From Lachnospiraceae bacterium (GTDB taxonomy: Bacteria; Bacillota; Clostridia; Lachnospirales; Lachnospiraceae), in the NCBI GenBank assembly GCA_021772075.1, contig JAETNQ010000015.1, positions 28,268 through 92,267 on the forward strand: a stretch of 64,000 nucleotides of DNA. The letters run 5' to 3'. The first letter of the stretch is position 1. The number at the start of each line of letters is the position of its first letter. Shown here in pieces: positions 26,465 to 34,356 of this stretch. The translations under genes and the position numbers were made by a program. The notes beneath the pieces were generated by a model. It made no database searches and was not told the DNA's origin. It was given only the letters and a program-made list of their open reading frames with translations.

Positions 26465-27475
26465 CTATGCCTCCGCGCATAAAATGCCTTCCGCCTCCGC
26501 AATCTCCTCCTCTGTATATCCAAATAATGCCATCTGCTCTTTTGCGGCTCCGGCTTTCATCATTCTTTCAATAGCATTGATCCGTTCTTTCTTTATGCCC
26601 TTTTCTATTCCTTTTTCTATTCCTCTTTCTATTCCTTTTTCCATGCCTTTCTCTATTCCTTCTTCAATCCCTATGGCTCTGATATTTTCCGACAGATTGC
26701 ACATAGTCTGTATCCTCCCTTCCAGCTCTGTTGTCATTATCATTCCATATTGTTCCGCAAGTATGCGTTTCTTTTCGTCAACGCTTATTTGGGAGAGCAG
26801 CTTCTCCAGCATGGAAACCAGCGCATTCCTGGAATCCCCGGCATTTTTCCCGCTCCTTACATTGATAATGACACCCTGCATTAAATCTATATTATATGAA
26901 TTATCTTTATTTCCAAAAACAATATCTCTATTCAGGTTAATCTCTTCTATGGAGTCCCCGTCCTCGCTGCTATCCATGCAAATCCAGATGCTTCGAACCT
27001 TTTTCAGGCTGTCATAGTCACTATGGTAAAACTCCGTCTGTTTTTGTGCCGAAATCATCCGTGACAGATAAAATATGATCCTGTTCTCTAAATGATATCC
27101 CAATTTACCGGGATCCGATGATTTTTGTGCTTCAATATTGACCAGAAACTTCATTTCCTTTTCTTTATGGTATGCGGTAAATCGGATGTCAAAGAAGATT
27201 TTTCCCTCGCCCGGAATATTGTCCTCCGTATTGGATACCTTTACGCGCCCCATATTTGACAGCCCGGCATCCACCGGTTTTGTTCCGACATCAATATCAT
27301 CGCCGATACTGTCCATAATATCATCCACTGCCATGTCTTTGAATTCCCGAATGGCATACTTCAGAATCCGTGCCAGTATTTGCTTGTCGGCCAGCAAAAA
27401 TTTTACATTGCTGTCATAAGCGAAACTGGAATCATCGATAGCTTCTATTGTCTGCGCTAAATTTGTCTCCGGCAT
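26465..27475 (-). CDS. Rpn-family PD-(D/E)XK nuclease / transposase-like protein
   Basis: Member of the recombination-promoting nuclease (Rpn, formerly YhgA-like transposase_31) superfamily, 336 residues. The start is MPETNLAQTIEAIDDSSFAYDSNVKFLLADK. The nuclease core has the PD-(D/E)XK pattern: Asp in FFDIRFTAY, then Glu and Gln in FLVNIEAQKSS. Domain ends with a region typical of the family (EKLLSQISVDEKKRILAEQYG). Near the C-terminus lies a run of five or so E-x-G-I/M tetrapeptide repeats (GIEKGMEKGIERGIEKG), encoded by 12-bp DNA repeats prone to slippage. Start at 27475 has GAGGGG; ATG at 27502 is an alternative. No terminal inverted repeats or target duplications are visible, so there is no evidence of current mobility. 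Confidence 0.85.
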   Translation of the reverse strand: MPETNLAQTIEAIDDSSFAYDSNVKFLLADKQILARILKYAIREFKDMAVDDIMDSIGDDIDVGTKPVDAGLSNMGRVKVSNTEDNIPGEGKIFFDIRFTAYHKEKEMKFLVNIEAQKSSDPGKLGYHLENRIIFYLSRMISAQKQTEFYHSDYDSLKKVRSIWICMDSSEDGDSIEEINLNRDIVFGNKDNSYNIDLMQGVIINVRSGKNAGDSRNALVSMLEKLLSQISVDEKKRILAEQYGMIMTTELEGRIQTMCNLSENIRAIGIEEGIEKGMEKGIERGIEKGIEKGIKKERINAIERMMKAGAAKEQMALFGYTEEEIAEAEGILCAEA

Positions 27476-27608
27476 TCTTCCCCTCTTTCTCTTCTTTTGC
27501 ATTCTTCATATACATCTGCACTTTTTAAAACTGTCCAACTACATCTTTTACAATCTCGCCATTGCCCGGCATATTCATCTGCCTCCCCATTGCAAAAATT
27601 AGTTATTG

Positions 27609-27627
27609 TGTTATATTCAGTATAACA
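27609..27627. promoter_or_regulatory. inverted repeat between divergent genes
   Basis: TGTTATA-TTCAG-TATAACA, perfect 7-bp arms, between the Rpn-type gene (minus) and the 63-residue ORF (plus). The size and place suit a dimeric regulator site; no partner is known. Confidence 0.4.
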
Positions 27628-27725
27628 TAATCAGGACATTATTCAAGCTTTACACAATATATATATTCTGCTATACTTATATCGTAGCAGTCAGTATCAT
27701 TTATCTCATGAAAGTAGGTGATCAT

Positions 27726-27917
27726 ATGCTATCTGGTATTGAAGTAACAAAAACTGCACTTGATGATTTCAAAAAGATTCAAACATATATGTTATTAGCA
27801 AAGAAGGAAAATGCTACAGAAACATATGCTGAATTAAAAAAAGAATATCTGACCATAAAGGCATTATTAAATGTTTCCGGCATAAATATGACTGATATTG
27901 ACATAATTAAAGAGTAG
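27726..27917 (+). CDS. small hypothetical protein, 63 residues
   Basis: I do not recognise the family. The product is a soluble, helix-rich protein (TALDDFKKIQTYMLLAKKEN; YAELKKEYLTIKALLNVSG) without a signal peptide. GTAGGTG stands five bases before the ATG at 27726; an in-frame ATG six codons upstream overlaps that site and is less likely. A strong hairpin with following T-rich sequence lies just after the stop, which supports a real transcription unit. It is divergent from the Rpn-type gene. Confidence 0.55.
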   Translation: MLSGIEVTKTALDDFKKIQTYMLLAKKENATETYAELKKEYLTIKALLNVSGINMTDIDIIKE

Positions 27918-27934
27918 TCAACATTCCATATTCA

Positions 27935-27985
27935 GAACAGGATGCTAAGTTTATAGAACCTTTCAACTTTACATCCTGTTCCTTT
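27935..27985 (+). terminator. terminator after the 63-residue ORF
   Basis: GAACAGGATG (27935-27944) pairs with CATCCTGTTC (27972-27981), a perfect 10-bp stem with a 27-nt loop, followed by CTTTTCTG. Confidence 0.6.
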
Positions 27986-28088
27986 TCTGAAATTCTCTTT
28001 TGGCAATCCCTGTTTTGTATTCTCCCCCAAACCAACAGCACAAAACACATGAATAAAACAAATTTTTCGAAAATCGATTTTTACCGGA

Positions 28089-28117
28089 AACACTGCCAAG
28101 CCATTACACATAGTATA
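28089..28117 (+). promoter_or_regulatory. sigma-K-like promoter for the Cys/Gly-rich peptide
   Basis: AACA (28089-28092) followed after 16 bp by CATAGTATA (28109-28117) fits the sigma-K pattern of AC then CATAnnnTA. The predicted start lies about 25 bp before the coding start. No good sigma-A pair was seen at this position. Confidence 0.5.
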
Positions 28118-28150
28118 AACCATAAATAAAATATTTTTGGAGGCAACACT

Positions 28151-28390
28151 ATGAGTGATTTAACAGCAACAAACTGCGGTTGCGGCAATAGCAACAGATC
28201 CGGCGGCTGCGGATGCAATTCTATTCTTTGGATCCTTATCCTGCTCAGCTGCTGCAATGGCGGCGACAGCAGCGATGGCTGCGGATGCGGGTTCGGCGGC
28301 GGCTTCTTCGGCGGCGGCAACTCCGGCTGCGGATGCGACAGCATCATCTGGATTCTCCTTCTTCTCTGCTGCTGCGGCAACTCCTTCTAA
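28151..28390 (+). CDS. Cys/Gly-rich peptide ('chorion-class high-cysteine' type)
   Basis: Small protein of 79 residues with 16 cysteines. Its composition matches what genome annotations call chorion class high-cysteine HCB protein 13, a name based on composition, not function. It is built from two similar modules: GCGCNSILWILILLSCC (about 20-36) and GCGCDSIIWILLLLCCC (about 60-76), joined by a Gly-rich spacer (GCGCGFGGGFFGGG). Each module pairs a Cys-Gly turn with a hydrophobic strand, suggesting a disulfide-crosslinked, self-assembling structure. GGAGG lies seven bases before the ATG. The sigma-K-like promoter and a perfect terminator frame it as a single-gene unit, so a spore-coat or exosporium role is a reasonable inference. 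Confidence 0.75.
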   Translation: MSDLTATNCGCGNSNRSGGCGCNSILWILILLSCCNGGDSSDGCGCGFGGGFFGGGNSGCGCDSIIWILLLLCCCGNSF

Positions 28391-28412
28391 GGATCCCGCC
28401 AGCTCACATCTT

Positions 28413-28440
28413 GAAAATAGGCTCTTCCGAGCCTATTTTC
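28413..28440 (+). terminator. rho-independent terminator after the Cys-rich gene
   Basis: GAAAATAGGCTC and GAGCCTATTTTC form a perfect 12-bp stem with a 4-nt loop; the arm ends in a T-run and TCTT follows. Confidence 0.85.
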
Positions 28441-28544
28441 TCTTAAAATACACACGCGGGGAGAACTGCCAGGGATGCCCAACGAGTATATTTTATTTTT
28501 ATCTTACATAAGATTTAAAAAGCATATGGGGTTAAAGGATTTCT

Positions 28545-29048
28545 ATGGAGAAAAACGAACATGACAAAATTATTGCCTTTGATACATTATATACGAACAA
28601 CCACATACAAATGATGAAAATTGTCATGCCCTATTTTGATGAACCGATGCGCGGAAAACTCGCCGTCTACATCAAATATCTGGAATTCCAGCATACCCTT
28701 GAACGTTACCGCTCTCATTCTTATGAACTAAGCGGCTGTTCTTTCAACAAAGAAGAATTTAATATAAAAAAGCTTTGTTCCGAACTGCTTCCCTTTTGTA
28801 CCGGAGAAGAGAAAAAAAAGTTGGAGCAAATAGCCGGTATTTTTCATTCCATGGAAATGTATAAAGAAATGAGCCGCACCATGGAAATGATGAAAGATTT
28901 CGCCCCGGATCTTTTCTCCGGAGGCGGTGAAAGCAACGACTCGAACCAAAATAACGGAATGATGGAAATGCTCATGGGCATGCTTTCTCCCGAGCAGCAA
29001 TCCATGTTTGAAATGTTTGGAGGTAATATCCCGCATGAACCAGAATGA
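28545..29048 (+). CDS. conserved helical protein of unknown function
   Basis: 167-residue soluble protein that I cannot assign. It is predicted almost wholly helical. The middle has KLAVYIKYLEFQHTLERY and KKLCSELLPFCTGEEKKKLEQ; the C-terminal third is Met-rich (MEMYKEMSRTMEMM; NNGMMEMLMGMLSPEQQ), a composition seen in amphipathic binding helices. There is no signal peptide. AAGGA lies a few bases before the ATG. Its 3' end overlaps the start of the next gene by 14 bp, so the two are translationally coupled and probably work together. Confidence 0.75.
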   Translation: MEKNEHDKIIAFDTLYTNNHIQMMKIVMPYFDEPMRGKLAVYIKYLEFQHTLERYRSHSYELSGCSFNKEEFNIKKLCSELLPFCTGEEKKKLEQIAGIFHSMEMYKEMSRTMEMMKDFAPDLFSGGGESNDSNQNNGMMEMLMGMLSPEQQSMFEMFGGNIPHEPE

Positions 29049-29307
29049 ATGGATGAACGACCCTTTGGTGGCCAATATCGACAAAGCCAAACTGCAATTC
29101 CTGCAGACGCTCGTCTTTGAAAGCCAGAACCTTACACGAGAACAAATGCTTCCTTTTCTGATGTCCATCGCCCAAAAAGGAAAATCCCGGAATATTTCTT
29201 TCGATGACCAGGAAATCGAAACGATCGTAACCGCCCTCCGCAAATATTCCACACCGGAGGAAATAGAGAAAATCAATAAGCTGATGGCGATGAAAAAAAA
29301 ACGCTGA
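29035..29307 (+). CDS. small helical protein, partner of the upstream gene
   Basis: 90-residue soluble protein of unknown function (MNQNEWMNDPLVANIDKAKL). It contains LREQMLPFLMSIAQKG-like helices and ends with a basic MAMKKKR tail. The sequence pattern (hydrophobic residues every 3-4) suggests a small helical bundle. GGAGG lies 11 bases before the ATG, inside the preceding gene, whose last 14 bp it overlaps. A strong terminator follows 19 bp after the stop. Confidence 0.75.
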   Translation: MNQNEWMNDPLVANIDKAKLQFLQTLVFESQNLTREQMLPFLMSIAQKGKSRNISFDDQEIETIVTALRKYSTPEEIEKINKLMAMKKKR

Positions 29308-29326
29308 CCGGCCATTTGGGAATATC

Positions 29327-29375
29327 AAAAAGCATGGAGCCGTTCCGAAAAAATCGGATCTGCCCCATGCTTTTT
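29327..29375. terminator. bidirectional terminator between convergent genes
   Basis: AAAAAGCATGG (29327-29337) pairs with CCATGCTTTTT (29365-29375). The T-runs lie on both strands, so it can end both the plus-strand pair and leuS (stop at 29406). Confidence 0.8.
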
Positions 29376-29405
29376 ATTGGGTAGAATATGATGCCGAATC
29401 CCCTG

Positions 29406-31817
29406 TTATTTTACTACAAGATTCACCAGTCTGCCCGGCACATAGACTTCTTTTATGATATTCCCGTTTATCTTATCTTTTACCGCTTCTTTCCCGGCCG
29501 CAACCGCGTCCTCCTTGCTGATATCGCTGGCTACCCGGATAGCGGCTCTTACCTTTCCGTTGACCTGTACCGCGATCTCCACCGTCTCTTCTATGGTCTT
29601 CGCCTCTTCAAATTCCGGCCATGCCGCCTGATACACCTTTCCTTCAAAGCCGACCAGCTCCCAAAGTTCTTCCGTAATATGGGGAGCCACCGGGTTTAAC
29701 AGTGTAAGCAGCGTCCGGAACTCGCCTCTTGTCACAGCGTTCTTTTTGTAAAAATCATTGATAAGCGCCATCATCGCTGCAATCGCGGTATTGTATTTCA
29801 AACTTTCAAAATCGCCGCTGACCTTTTTGATCGTCTGGTGCATCTTTGTCTCCAGACCGGCGCTGTATCCTTCTTCTTCCGTCAGGAGATCCTGAAGCTT
29901 CCATACTCTTTCCAGGAAGCGGCGGCATCCCTTTACGCCGTCCTCCGACCACGCCGCGCTTAATTCAAAAGCGCCGATAAACATCTCATAGGTACGGAGG
30001 GTATCCGCCCCGTAATCCCTTACGATATCGTCCGGGTTCACCACATTACCCCGGGACTTGCTCATTTTTTCCCCATTCGAGCCAAGGATCATGCCATGGG
30101 AGGTTCTCTTCTGATACGGCTCCGGACAAGGTACTATTTTCTCGTCATATAAAAATTTATGCCAGAACCGGGAATAAAGCAAATGCAGAGTCGTATGCTC
30201 CATCCCCCCGTTATACCAGTCCACGGGCATCCAGTATTCCAGCGCTTCCTTGCCGGCCAGCGCCGTTTCATTCTTTGGATCCGTATAACGCAGGAAATAC
30301 CAGGAGGATCCGGCCCATTGGGGCATCGTATCCGTCTCCCTCTTTGCAGGGCCGCCGCAGCACGGACAAGTGGTATTCACCCAGTCCGTCATAGCGGCAA
30401 GGGGCGATTCCCCGTTATCCGTAGGCATATAGCTTTCCACCTCCGGCAGCTCTAACGGCAGCTCGCTCTCATCCAGCGGCACAAATCCGCATTTTTCACA
30501 TTCCACGATCGGAATCGGTTCTCCCCAGTAACGCTGCCTGGAAAATACCCAATCCCTCAATTTATAATTTGTTTTTTTCGCCCCGATCCCTTTTTCGGTC
30601 AGGAATTCTATGATCTTTTTCTTGGCCTCCGCCACATGCAGCCCGTTGAGGAAATCCGAATTCACAAGAATGCCGTCCTCCACATCCGTATAAACGGCTT
30701 CCTCTACCCCTTCCGGGCTTCCTGCCACTACCTCGATGATCGGAAGGCCGAATTTTTTCGCAAACTCCCAGTCCCTTTCATCGTGGGCCGGCACCGCCAT
30801 AATGGCTCCGGTTCCATAAGTCATTAATACATAATCGGAGATCCAGATAGGAATTTCTTTTCCGTTGACCGGATTCACCGCCGTCAGGCCGTCGATAGCC
30901 ACGCCGGTCTTATCCTTTGCCAGCTCGGTACGTTCAAAATCCGATTTCCTCGCCGCCATTTCCCGGTATGCCACTACCTCGTCCCAATTCCCGATCTCGT
31001 CTTTATACTTGTCGATCATAGGATGCTCCGGGGATAATACCATATAGGTTACGCCGAACAGGGTATCCGGCCTCGTCGTGTAAATCCTTAAGGTTTCTTC
31101 CTTATCCTTTACCCGGAAATCCACCTCGGCGCCCTCTGATTTGCCGATCCAGTTTTTCTGGGAGACTTTGACACGCTCCACATAATCCACGCTGTCCAAA
31201 TCTCTGATCAGCTTGTCCGCATATTCCGTAATTTTCAGCATCCACTGGCTTTTCACTTTGCGGACTACTTCCGAGCCGCATCTTTCGCACACGCCGTTTA
31301 CCACTTCCTCGTTTGCCAGCCCTACTTTGCAGGAAGTACACCAGTTAATGGGCATCTCGCTCTTATAGGCAAGCCCAGCCTTGAACAGCTTCAAAAAAAT
31401 CCACTGCGTCCATTTATAATATCCGGGATCCGTCGTATTGATTTCCCTTTCCCAATCGAAGGAATATCCAAGGGCATGCAGCTGCCCTTTAAAACGCTCC
31501 ACGTTATTTTTTGTCACGATCTTCGGATGGATGTGATTCTGGATCGCATAATTCTCGGTAGGAAGCCCGAATGCATCCCAACCCATAGGATATAACACGT
31601 TATACCCCTGCATCCTCCTCTTTCTCGCCACGATATCCAGCGCCGTATAGGGCCTCGGATGCCCTACATGAAGTCCCTGTCCCGACGGATAAGGGAATTC
31701 CACCAACGCATAATATTTCGGTTTGGAATAATCATCGGAGGTCGCAAACGCCCTCTCTTCATCCCATATCCGCTGCCACTTCTGTTCCACTTCTCTGTGA
31801 TTATACGGTTCTGCCAT
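29406..31817 (-). CDS. leuS: leucyl-tRNA synthetase
   Basis: Class I aminoacyl-tRNA synthetase that charges tRNA-Leu, 803 residues, usual bacterial size. The ATP site HIGH-type motif is HVGH in [16 protein letters not shown] and the KMSKS loop is [10 protein letters not shown]. The CP1 editing domain lies at about 220-400 ([31 protein letters not shown]). Zinc-type cysteines appear in WCTSCKVG...CERCGSEV and CPCCGG. AAGGAG lies ten bases before the ATG. A consensus promoter begins only 44 bp upstream, leaving no room for a T-box leader. Confidence 0.97.
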   Translation of the reverse strand: MAEPYNHREVEQKWQRIWDEERAFATSDDYSKPKYYALVEFPYPSGQGLHVGHPRPYTALDIVARKRRMQGYNVLYPMGWDAFGLPTENYAIQNHIHPKIVTKNNVERFKGQLHALGYSFDWEREINTTDPGYYKWTQWIFLKLFKAGLAYKSEMPINWCTSCKVGLANEEVVNGVCERCGSEVVRKVKSQWMLKITEYADKLIRDLDSVDYVERVKVSQKNWIGKSEGAEVDFRVKDKEETLRIYTTRPDTLFGVTYMVLSPEHPMIDKYKDEIGNWDEVVAYREMAARKSDFERTELAKDKTGVAIDGLTAVNPVNGKEIPIWISDYVLMTYGTGAIMAVPAHDERDWEFAKKFGLPIIEVVAGSPEGVEEAVYTDVEDGILVNSDFLNGLHVAEAKKKIIEFLTEKGIGAKKTNYKLRDWVFSRQRYWGEPIPIVECEKCGFVPLDESELPLELPEVESYMPTDNGESPLAAMTDWVNTTCPCCGGPAKRETDTMPQWAGSSWYFLRYTDPKNETALAGKEALEYWMPVDWYNGGMEHTTLHLLYSRFWHKFLYDEKIVPCPEPYQKRTSHGMILGSNGEKMSKSRGNVVNPDDIVRDYGADTLRTYEMFIGAFELSAAWSEDGVKGCRRFLERVWKLQDLLTEEEGYSAGLETKMHQTIKKVSGDFESLKYNTAIAAMMALINDFYKKNAVTRGEFRTLLTLLNPVAPHITEELWELVGFEGKVYQAAWPEFEEAKTIEETVEIAVQVNGKVRAAIRVASDISKEDAVAAGKEAVKDKINGNIIKEVYVPGRLVNLVVK

Positions 31818-31860
31818 TTTTCTTCCGCTCCTTTATCTTGATACCATTTCCATGCTGACA

Positions 31861-31889
31861 ATTTTAGCTTTTTTTCCAGCTCCTGTCAA
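31861..31889 (-). promoter_or_regulatory. sigma-A promoter for leuS
   Basis: TTGACA (31889-31884), 17 bp, TAAAAT (31866-31861) on the minus strand; the leader to the leuS ATG is about 37 nt. Confidence 0.75.
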
Positions 31890-31912
31890 GTTTGCCAAAA
31901 CCCATTTTACGC

Positions 31913-33562
31913 CTAGTCCAAAGCCTTCACCAGATGAAGTCCGTAGCCTTCCGTATAGCGGAACTTCACGCTGTCTCCGGCCTGGTATCTCACAATGCCG
32001 ATCAGGTCTCTTATTGACAGATCCACATCGAAAATATCCTCGTTATTTTCCAGACAAATATAGTAGTGGGTCGTCCCTTCCAGCACAACCGGGGATATCG
32101 TCTTTATTTTTCCCGAAACCTCTTTATATAAGTCCGTATTTTCCGATACAATGCCGTTAGTATTCAAAAGCTCCGTATAATTCCTCTCGCACTCCTGCAC
32201 CGTATCTCCGATCGCTACCCACTGGTATTTCTGCACGTTCACCATAGCATATTTTTTCACCAGCCCTGCGGCATCCTTCAGCGCCATAAAATAAGTCGGT
32301 TCATCAGCGATATTGAGCAGCAGCGGGAAGGTCGCCCGGTATCCCAGGTTCTGCACCTGCCCCTCCGCCGAAGACATGGCCGAATCCTCAATCGCCCCCT
32401 CCACTTTATAATACCTCGTCTCCATCGTCCTCTGGTTCATCAGCACAAAGCCTACGTTCGACTGGTCGCCGCTTACGCTGGTAACGCCCGTATATACCCA
32501 TACGTCATCCTCCAGGGCAATATAGTTATAACCGTTCGTGGACTGGAGGCAGTCCTTCTGGCCTAATATGGAATTCAGGAAACCATTTTTATAAATTCCC
32601 GAATAATCGTACAGATCCATCAGCAGTTCCGCCGAATAAACCTTATCGATCCACTGCGGCACATCCTCCACCGCATAATCGATGCACTCGCCCGTAACCG
32701 CATTGCAAAGAACCACCCTTCCTACGGTCTGCCCGCCAAAGAGGCCGATATTAAATTTCTTCACAGGGCATACCCAATAAGGCGTCCCTTCTTCATCGAT
32801 CTCAAAAAAGAGCTGGTTATCGAAGATATAAGTGGGGAAACGGAAACGCAGATGCCGGTAAAGATTCCGGTTAAAATATTCCGATTTGGAATACTTGATT
32901 CCATTTTCCAGCTTTACGCATTCCGTGTCCTGCGTCGTCATATCGATCAAAATATAGGCCGGTATGCCATCGCTCTGATTGGTCAGCCATTTAATGGCGC
33001 TGGCATAGGAAAGAGGCGTCACCCGCACAGGAACCCCTTTGTAATTGATCTGGGAATAATCCCCCGCCACTTCGAACTGGGATACCATGTCCACCATGCT
33101 CCCCATCTTCCGGTTGCCAAGAAGCGCGGCCGACTCTTTATCCAGCAGCGGAATCGTGCGGTAATCCACTTCCTTGATATCCTCCGTGAATTCCCTCTCT
33201 TCGATCGTCAACAGCGCCTGGTATTTCTTTGCATTCACGATCGGCGACGAAAGAACGCTGCCGATCAGATAGACCGCCACCACAAGCAGCAGCAGAATGC
33301 CGAGTCCCTTTAATACCTTATCATCTTTCAGTCCATAGGTGCTGAACTTGAAGCCGAACTTTTCCGCCACTTCCGATTCCACGTACTCCCTTCCTGCCTT
33401 TCGGACAATATAAACTACTATGGCAACGATAACGATCGTCATAATAAACATCCAAAAGCCCGAAGAATGGATATTGATCGCCGGAAGGGAAATATAATAA
33501 TATACAAAGGCAGCCGCAGCCGCCAGCAATATAAGCAGTAAATTCCGAACCCCTTTTTTCAT
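31913..33562 (-). CDS. membrane-anchored protein with large extracytoplasmic domain, unknown
   Basis: I do not recognise the family. Three hydrophobic helices lie in the first ~125 residues (LLLILLAAAAAFVYYYISL; FWMFIMTIVIVAIVVYIV; GILLLLVVAVYLIGSVL). The remaining ~420 residues are hydrophilic, beta-rich and Tyr/Asp-rich, with no repeats I can see, and would lie outside or inside according to the helix count (outside if all three span). Possible landmarks are SQINYKGVPVRVTPLSYASA and YWVCPVKKFNIGLFGG. ATG at 33562 has GAGG six bases before it; the ATG at 33574 has no separate site. It is divergent from the TetR gene and has its own TTGTGT-17-TATAAT promoter. Confidence 0.75.
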   Translation of the reverse strand: MKKGVRNLLLILLAAAAAFVYYYISLPAINIHSSGFWMFIMTIVIVAIVVYIVRKAGREYVESEVAEKFGFKFSTYGLKDDKVLKGLGILLLLVVAVYLIGSVLSSPIVNAKKYQALLTIEEREFTEDIKEVDYRTIPLLDKESAALLGNRKMGSMVDMVSQFEVAGDYSQINYKGVPVRVTPLSYASAIKWLTNQSDGIPAYILIDMTTQDTECVKLENGIKYSKSEYFNRNLYRHLRFRFPTYIFDNQLFFEIDEEGTPYWVCPVKKFNIGLFGGQTVGRVVLCNAVTGECIDYAVEDVPQWIDKVYSAELLMDLYDYSGIYKNGFLNSILGQKDCLQSTNGYNYIALEDDVWVYTGVTSVSGDQSNVGFVLMNQRTMETRYYKVEGAIEDSAMSSAEGQVQNLGYRATFPLLLNIADEPTYFMALKDAAGLVKKYAMVNVQKYQWVAIGDTVQECERNYTELLNTNGIVSENTDLYKEVSGKIKTISPVVLEGTTHYYICLENNEDIFDVDLSIRDLIGIVRYQAGDSVKFRYTEGYGLHLVKALD

Positions 33563-33600
33563 ACTTTTCCTCATCCTTTCCGTAATTATATATGTAAAGC

Positions 33601-33629
33601 ATTATATCTTTTTCTTCCTGAAAACACAA
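33601..33629 (-). promoter_or_regulatory. promoter for the 31913-33562 membrane protein
   Basis: TTGTGT (33629-33624), 17 bp, TATAAT (33606-33601) on the minus strand, 39 bp before the start codon. Confidence 0.6.
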
Positions 33630-33675
33630 GCAAAAAAGAAAACCCAGCACTTTCGTTTGAAAAACCCTCATTATT

Positions 33676-33726
33676 ATTGACCATATAGTCAATAACTGGT
33701 ATATTATAATTGACCATATGGTTAAT
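33676..33726 (+). promoter_or_regulatory. two 18-bp operators flanking a -10 box (TetR site pair)
   Basis: ATTGACCATATAGTCAAT (33676-33693) and ATTGACCATATGGTTAAT (33709-33726) are near-perfect palindromes sharing ATTGACCATAT. Their centres are 33 bp apart, about three helical turns. A TATAAT (33705-33710) stands between and overlaps the second copy by two bases. Next gene is the TetR regulator, so autoregulation is expected. Confidence 0.75.
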
Positions 33727-33750
33727 ATGGCATGGAGAGGAAAATTTTTA

Positions 33751-34356
33751 ATGAAAAAAAGCGAAAAGACAAAGATTACAGTTTCAAAAATCACAGCGGC
33801 ATCCATCAGCGAATTCGGCAAAAACGGATATGCCGGCGGCACAATCAATCATATTTGCAAATCGGGAATCAACAAAGGGCTGCTTTATCACAATTTTACC
33901 GGAAAAGATGAACTTTACTTATGCTGCCTGAACCTCAGCTGCCAAAGGCTGATACGGCATATCAGAGAACGGGACGGAACAAAAAACTTGGAAAGTTATC
34001 TCATTGCCCGCATGGACGCTTTCAGCGCTTATCCTGATGAGGCACATATTTTTTTTGAAGCGCTGCTCAGTCCTCCCGCGCATTTGGCTGAAAAAGTTGA
34101 TTCAGCTCTTTCAGAATTCAATGCATTGAATGAGCAAATAAGCCAAAAAGTATTGGATACTATCGTTCTGAGAAACGGAATCTCGAAGGAAGACGCTGTT
34201 TCCTACTTCTGCTTGATCCAAACCATGCTAAATGGCTGTTTCAGCAGCCCGTCCTTCCGGAATATTGCTTTGCAGGAAAAAATGGAACTGCATGAAAAAA
34301 TGCTTTCACAGCTGCTGGATTACATGTTATACGGAATTGCGAAAGAAGAAAATTAA
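33751..34356 (+). CDS. TetR/AcrR-family transcriptional regulator
   Basis: Regulator of 201 residues. The helix-turn-helix is at about 5-50: ITAASISEFGKNGYAGGTINHICKSG, then INKGLLYHNFTGKDELYL. The C-terminal ligand domain is helical with PDEAHIFFEALLSPP and YFCLIQTMLNGC. Start at 33751 has GAGG ten bases before it; the ORF continues open upstream but the operator occupies that DNA. Directly followed (no gap, TAA then ATG) by the antiporter gene, so this pair is one unit and the regulator most likely controls the transporter. Confidence 0.93.
   Translation: MKKSEKTKITVSKITAASISEFGKNGYAGGTINHICKSGINKGLLYHNFTGKDELYLCCLNLSCQRLIRHIRERDGTKNLESYLIARMDAFSAYPDEAHIFFEALLSPPAHLAEKVDSALSEFNALNEQISQKVLDTIVLRNGISKEDAVSYFCLIQTMLNGCFSSPSFRNIALQEKMELHEKMLSQLLDYMLYGIAKEEN

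Noticed and set aside
26261..27475. Insertion sequence around the Rpn-type gene
   Set aside because: No terminal inverted repeats or target duplications were found; Rpn proteins are often resident.
31818..31912. Possible leucine T-box before leuS
   Set aside because: The leader from the predicted start is about 37 nt and has no T-box sequence.
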